Of a stretch of DNA of 64,000 nucleotides, positions 58,525 through 64,000 are shown one piece after another. Origin of the DNA: Entonaema liquescens (lineage: Eukaryota; Ascomycota; Sordariomycetes; Xylariales; Xylariaceae); assembly GCA_902805475.1 (NCBI GenBank), contig CADCSX010000008.1, positions 496,001-560,000 of the forward strand. The letters run 5' to 3'. The notes under the pieces were generated by a model. It was not told the origin of the DNA. It worked only from the letters and a program-made list of their open reading frames with translations, and searched no databases. Both the position numbers and the translations under genes were made by a program. Numbering within the stretch: position 1 is the first letter of the stretch; every line of letters begins with the position of its first letter.

Positions 58525-60444
58525 ATTGTATTGGTTGATGATCTACGGCATCGGGATATGAGAGAATAAAAAAAAGCACATAAAAAAGCATATGGGCCAT
58601 CAACTGGTTTTTTAAGTGTCTGCATTGAAATGAGGCGCTCGACTTAGGTTGAAGCTAGACAAGGGGTCAGCTTATCACATTTGCATTTATGTAAAAGCAT
58701 ACATGGGGATGAATATAAAGTGAGGAGCGTTGATTTGAAAGTGAATATATTTAAAAAGTACCTCATACGCGAGATCTGCAACTATGATGGCGGACTTTCT
58801 TGCGGCTGATTTATGTACCTATCCCCCACTTCCCCCTTTTTAAAAGGATTGAGTGGGAATTGTGCCATAAACATACAGCACCTAAGCGGCGTAGCCCGTG
58901 TAGGGGGGCTCGAGCGTGTGTACATGGTGTACATGGTCAGCAAGGGACGAACTTCCCGAACCCTTGACTGGGCGCTGGGACTGGGACTGGGACGAATGCG
59001 GGGAAGAGCTGCGGGAAGAATTGTCAATCCGCATTCCGATTTCGCAAAACATGTGAACTAAACTGATTTAACGTCGTAGGTATTTGCTCAACGCCACAAA
59101 TGGATCGATTGGTTTAGAAGACTAATTGGAATATAGGTAGGTACTTAGTATGCATGGCATGACATTTGTGGTACTTGATACATCACCTAGACTTCTTAAT
59201 GTACCTAGATACTTACGTCCCTCTCTACATGTACCTACCTACAATATAAGGCGGTAACCTCCATGCGAGTATAGATTTGCGAGGGCATATACTACTTAGG
59301 TACCTGGTAGGGCAAGTACAAATGGAGCTGCTGCACTGTACCTTGGGTCGTAGCTACCACGTATGGAGTTAAGGCTTTCCGCCTGGGCGAATTATATGCC
59401 TGGTTTCCATATAAGATTTTAGGGTGCAGGAATACATACGGTAGGTACGGTGCTTTGATGCTTAAAGAGGTTCCACGTACGTACAAGGTGTTGAAAGCTT
59501 ACTTTATTAAAATGTACCTTTAATGCACTTATGACTGATGATATACACAGTATGTAGGTTATGTACCTTAAGAAGTCCAAGTGGCTCACCGTTATTTCTT
59601 CCACTGTCTACCTGGGTAGGTAGTCTTTTTAGCCTTGACCTTGGACTTATTTCTCGAGAAAAGAATAGAAGGTTCTTATATTAGTGACTCAATTTCTCCC
59701 ATGTACATTGGACGCACAACTTGCATTCTGCACATTCATTTCAGTCTAGGTACCTACCTACCTACCTTATTGGCAACTACATGTACGTACATTAGGTAAC
59801 ATACTTGCCTAACCTATTCTTCATTTCCCCTTCTTTCAGGGAACAAAAGCAGAAAGAACGACGTATTATACATATATCGTCGTTAACCCCTCTTCTATGC
59901 GTTAGCGCGTTATTCTATCAGATTCGGTTTTTTTTCTTCTTAGGCTTCTAGTTACCCTGGTACTTTGGGGGGGTTACAAAAGTCGTTGCAGGTATCGCAG
60001 GTCGTGAGTGTCAACAAAATAAAATAAAAAAGGGACCCGCTGCATCACTCCGCCTACCTCGTTAGGTTTGTTTAGGGAGCCAGAAAAAAAAAGGTCGCTA
60101 CTGGTGCACTCCAACTGTCCACCGGCTGCTTCTTCAATTCTAATCTTTTCGCCTTTTTCTCCCAAAAACTTTCCTTTCAACTCAACGACTTGACAATACC
60201 TCATTCGCAGTCTCGGACTAGCCTTAATAGAACCCAAACGGTCTTCTTCCGCTTTCCCTGACCTTTTTCACACCTCTTATCAGCCTCATTTCGGCTTTTC
60301 GATCATCTACCACCAACTGAAATACCCCCCCTTCATAAATTCTACAGAGACGACTAATACTAAAACCCCCCAAAAGACTGACGTCCAATACCCTGGAATC
60401 CACCTGAAAAAAAGACGAGGAAAAGGGTCGGTCGCGCAGAAAAT
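58525..60444. other. Intergenic region rich in GGTACCTACC-type motifs
   Basis: About 1.9 kb with no recognised gene. It is dense in TAGGTA/GTACCTAC words, including a run TAGGTACCTACCTACCTACC at about 59747-59766. The last 400 bp before 60445 are C/T-rich with A tracts and look like promoter and leader of KAP95. The frame at 58813-59061 was not accepted as a gene. Confidence 0.5.
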
Positions 60445-63400
60445 ATGGCTGATAACAGTGATATCAACACTGTTCTCAGCAACTCGCTGTCACCAGGTAT
60501 GTTTTTTTTTTCCTAGATGTTTGGTCGCTGTGCCTGTTGAGCGCCTCGCGTGCTTGTACCTACACGTCATTTTATTTTTATTTTCACTGAGCTTTATACT
60601 AATCCTTCACCCCTCTCTACGTAGACGCGGCTACGCGAACTGGTGCCGAACAACAGCTTACTCAAGCTGCCGAAAATAACTTCGTAAGTTGCTATCGTTG
60701 GTGAATTAACAAGTTGATCGACCGTCGCTGACCTATCCCTTCTACTTTTAGCCCCTGTACTTGGCGACCCTAGTCCAGTCATTGGCAGACGAGAATGCCC
60801 AGGGCAACATCAGAGTGGCTGCGGGTCTAGCCCTGAAGAACGCATTCAGTGCCCGTGAATTTGCCCGACAAAACGAGTTACAGTTGAAATGGCTTCAACA
60901 GACGGATCAAGAGACAAAGAATCGCGTCAAGGAACTCGCCATCCAGACACTTTCTTCTAGCAACGCGCAAGCCGGCCAAGCCTCCGCTCAGGTTATCGCC
61001 GCTATCGCCGCTATTGAACTTCCCAGGAACCAATGGCCAGATCTTCTGCAGGTCTTGGTTCAAAATGTTAGCGCGGGTGCGCCTCATCAGAAGCAAGCTT
61101 CGTTGACCTGTATAGGTTATATTTGCGAAAGCCAGGACCCCGAGCTTCGAACTGCCCTAATCGGACACTCTAATGCCATTCTTACCGCTGTTGTTCAAGG
61201 TGCGCGCAAGGAAGAGACGAACGCGGAAGTTCGTTTCTCCGCCATATCCGCACTTGGCGACTCTCTCGAATTCGTCGGCAACAACTTCAAGCACGAGGGC
61301 GAGAGAAACTATATTATGCAGGTTGTCTGTGAAGCTACCCAAGCCGACGATGCGCGCATACAGCAGGGCGCCTTCGGCTGTCTCAACCGTATAATGGGTC
61401 TCTACTATGAGAACATGCGCTACTACATGGAGAAGGCTCTGTTCGGTCTGACGATCCTAGGCATGAAGAACGAGGACGAAGACGTTGCGAAGCTTGCTGT
61501 AGAATTCTGGAGTACCGTCTGTGAGGAGGAGATTAACATCGAGGAGGATAACGCGCAGGTATGTCTCCATAAGTCCACGTGGGATTTTTGACTGGCTAAC
61601 GAAAGTTGTGTGTAGGTCGATAGTGCTGATCAGATGCGCCCCTTCTATAACTTTGCCCGAGTTGCGACTGGTGAAGTCGTACCAGCTCTGTTACAACTTC
61701 TCACAAAGCAAGATGAGGATGCCACAGATGACGAGTACAACCTGGCACGAGCTGCATACCAATGTCTTCAGCTTTATGCTCAAGCCGTTGGGGCGAATAT
61801 TATCCAGCCGGTGATTCAGTTTGTCGAGCAGCATCTTCGATCTGAGGACTGGCATTTCCGAGAAGCCGCGGTAGCTGCTTTCGGAGCAATCATGGAAGGG
61901 CCCGAGGAGAAGGTCCTCGAGCCTATCGTCAAGCAGGCTTTACCTATCTTGATTAGTATGATGGAGGACAGCTCTACTTTCGTTAAGGACTCAACTGCTT
62001 ACGCCCTTGGCCGCATTACGGATGCTTGCTCGCAGGCTATTGATCCCAATACGCATTTGGACCCTCTGATTCGATCTCTATTCGCCGGTGTCCATGATGT
62101 TAAGATGGCAGCGTCTTGCTGTTGGGCTTTGATGAACTTGGCAGAACGCTTCTCTGGGGACTTTGACGCAGCTACCAATCCCATCACGCCTCACTTTAAC
62201 CAGAGTGTTCAGAACCTTCTAGCTGTCACCTCGCAGCCTAACATAGAGACCGCCGTTCGTACCACTTCTTACGAGGTCCTCAGCGCATTTGTCCAGCATG
62301 CCGCGACAGAGAGTTTCCCGGCCATTGCCCAACTCTCCGATGTAATCATCAAGCGACTCGAAGAGACTATCCCGCTCCAGAACCAGGTTGTCAGCATAGA
62401 AGACAAGATTGCGTTGGAAGAGATGCAGACGAGCTTGAGCACCGTTCTACAGTCGATTATCCAGCGACTGGAGAAGGAAATTTCTCCTCAGGGAGACCGA
62501 ATCATGCAGGTCTCGCTCCAGATTCTCAGCACGGCTGGAGCCAAATCGAGCGTCCCCGAGTCTATCTTCGCCACAATCAGTGGTCTAGCGAACGCGATGG
62601 AAGAGGATTTCGTCAAGTACATGGATGCTTTCACTCCGTTCTTATACAACGCACTCGGAAACCAGGAGGAGCCCAGTCTCTGCTCCATGGCCATTGGATT
62701 GGTCAGCGACATAACCCGATCAATGGGCGAGCGCAGCCAGCCGTACTGCGATAACTTTATGAACTATCTATTAAACAATCTGAGGGTTTGTCTTTTCTCA
62801 TATTTCCTAAATCTGCTTGAAATTTATCTTTTATACATCTGATCATCTACCGAACGATAAGTCTAACAAATCAGGTACAGAGTACGACCCTCTCAAACCA
62901 GTTCAAGCCCGCCATCCTCCAATGCTTTGGCGACATTGCCAATGCTATCGGTGGGCACTTCGAGACTTACCTTTCGGTTGTTGCCCAGGTCCTACAACAG
63001 GCAGCGACCGTGACGGCGGCACCTGATGGTTCTTATGAACTTTACGACTACGTCATCTCCCTACGGGAAGGTATTATGGACGCTTGGGGTGGCATTATTG
63101 GGGCCATGAAGCTGAGCGGCAAGAGTAAGCTATTTCTGAACCCGTCTTGTATGCCAATGCTAACAGTCTAAAAGCCCCAGCTCTCCAACCCTATGTTTCG
63201 TCCATCTTCCAGCTACTGAACATCATATCTCAAGATATGAACCGCAGCGAGTCACTCATGCGATCGTCCATGGGAGTTATTGGGTAAGAGTACACGTAGC
63301 TTTCGCCTTGAGCATGGATGCTAACCGATATTATAGTGACCTGGCCGATGCTTTCCCCAATGGCGAGCTCGCCGAAGCTTTTAGACAAGATTGGATCACT

Positions 63401-63526
63401 GCTATGATCAAGGAGACCAAGACCAACCGGGAATTCCAGCCTCGCACGATCGACACAGCCCGATGGGCCCGAGAGCAGGTCAAGCGACAACTGGGTGGCT
63501 CCCAGGCTATCATGCAACAAACTTGA
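60445..63526 (+). CDS. KAP95: Importin subunit beta-1 (karyopherin KAP95)
   Basis: The coding sequence is join(60445..60496, 60625..60683, 60752..61558, 61616..62785, 62881..63124, 63175..63283, 63337..63526), 876 aa, close to the usual size. It begins MADNSDINTVLSNSLSPDA. HEAT repeats run throughout, including GNIRVAAGLALKNAFSARE, RFSAISALGDSLEFVGNNFK, DWHFREAAVAAFGAIMEGPE and DSTAYALGRITDACSQAIDP. The acidic loop segment NEDEDVAKLAVEFWSTVCEE lies in exon 3. The protein carries importin-alpha-bound cargo through the nuclear pore and releases it on RanGTP binding. All six introns have GT..AG borders. The exon 5 acceptor was placed at 62880, because the nearer AG would insert extra residues between NNLR and STTLSNQFKPAILQ. 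Confidence 0.96.
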
Positions 63527-64000
63527 GCTTCGATAATCGAGTCGTTTGAGTTATTATCCACCCCATCCCACCCCATTCATATAAATGCACTACCACGCGT
63601 CACCACACTTGATCCTCCCGACGAGCAAGCCCGACTCAGGTCTGGCCTTGTATACAAAGTTCGGAGGGGAACCCAGCATCAGTATTTCCCACCCCGACCC
63701 CTACACCAAATGAATCCCATGTGTATATAGATTCCCTGTTCCCCTTACCCTAGTAATTCAATACCCCTTGTCACCGAACTCACTATGGAAATCCCCCTGT
63801 CACAACACGCAACCTACCCATACACCAACCCATTTTGCTGAGTTTTCCTTCGGTTTGGACTGCAAAGCCATAACGGAGATATGTCTAGTCCCTTTTAGAG
63901 AGAAGATCACGTCATGTACGCCCCTTTACTCCGGGTTTGGGGCCACGAAGTCATGTAAGGAAAGGCGAGGTGCGAAAGCAAAAGATAGAGAGGACGTTGC
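63527..64000. other. KAP95 3' flank to window end
   Basis: C-rich 3' flank; no gene recognised in these 474 bases. Confidence 0.55.

Overview
This window is nuclear DNA of a filamentous ascomycete (Pezizomycotina, most likely Sordariomycetes). The genes carry many short introns of about 50-130 bp with GTAAGT/GTATGT-like donors. Gene families typical of this group are present (palI/Rim9 with a long glycine-rich tail, fungal eL21 and uS4, SLU7, NVJ2/TEX2). One 12-kb block has been driven to extreme A+T by what looks like repeat-induced point mutation (RIP). I cannot name the species.

The gene order is the conserved neighbourhood of the MAT1 mating-type locus: eL21 - uS4/RPS9 - SLU7 - REV3 - NVJ2(TEX2) - COX13 - APN2 - [MAT position] - SLA2 - CIA30 - APC5. 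APN2 and SLA2 are the classical flanks of MAT1 in this class. Here the interval between them (24963-40737) contains no recognisable alpha-box or HMG-box gene. It holds a 12-kb A+T-rich island (about 25230-37440) and a 3.3-kb stretch with a decayed ORF. The absence of MAT genes and the internal structure of the island are the main points of interest.

Layout: 1-1425 no gene; 1426-3707 palI; 3708-6206 no convincing gene; 6207-6632 a small orphan ORF; 7299-8030 eL21 (minus) and 8416-9168 uS4 (plus), divergent around a 385-bp shared promoter; 9397-10827 SLU7 (minus) divergent from 11403-16589 REV3; 17445-20548 NVJ2; 21330-22094 COX13 (minus) divergent from 22873-24962 APN2; 24963-40737 MAT position with the RIP island; 40738-44146 SLA2 (minus) divergent from 44965-45799 CIA30; 46932-47156 a small Cys-containing ORF; 47443-49791 APC5 (minus); 49792-53328 a gene-poor stretch; 53329-55212 a ferric-reductase-type oxidoreductase; 56400-58524 LEU4; 60445-63526 KAP95 (importin beta).

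The genes are mostly housekeeping: translation (eL21, uS4), splicing (SLU7), DNA repair and translesion synthesis (REV3, APN2), respiration (COX13, CIA30), lipid transfer at membrane contacts (NVJ2), endocytosis (SLA2), cell cycle (APC5), nuclear import (KAP95), leucine synthesis (LEU4), pH sensing (palI) and iron reduction. They form no pathway or operon; the linkage is ancestral synteny. Two otherwise intact genes, NVJ2 and LEU4, each contain what reads as a single missing base. These are either residual assembly errors or real lesions.

All exon boundaries were set by hand from splice consensus, reading frame and expected protein continuity; no similarity search was run.
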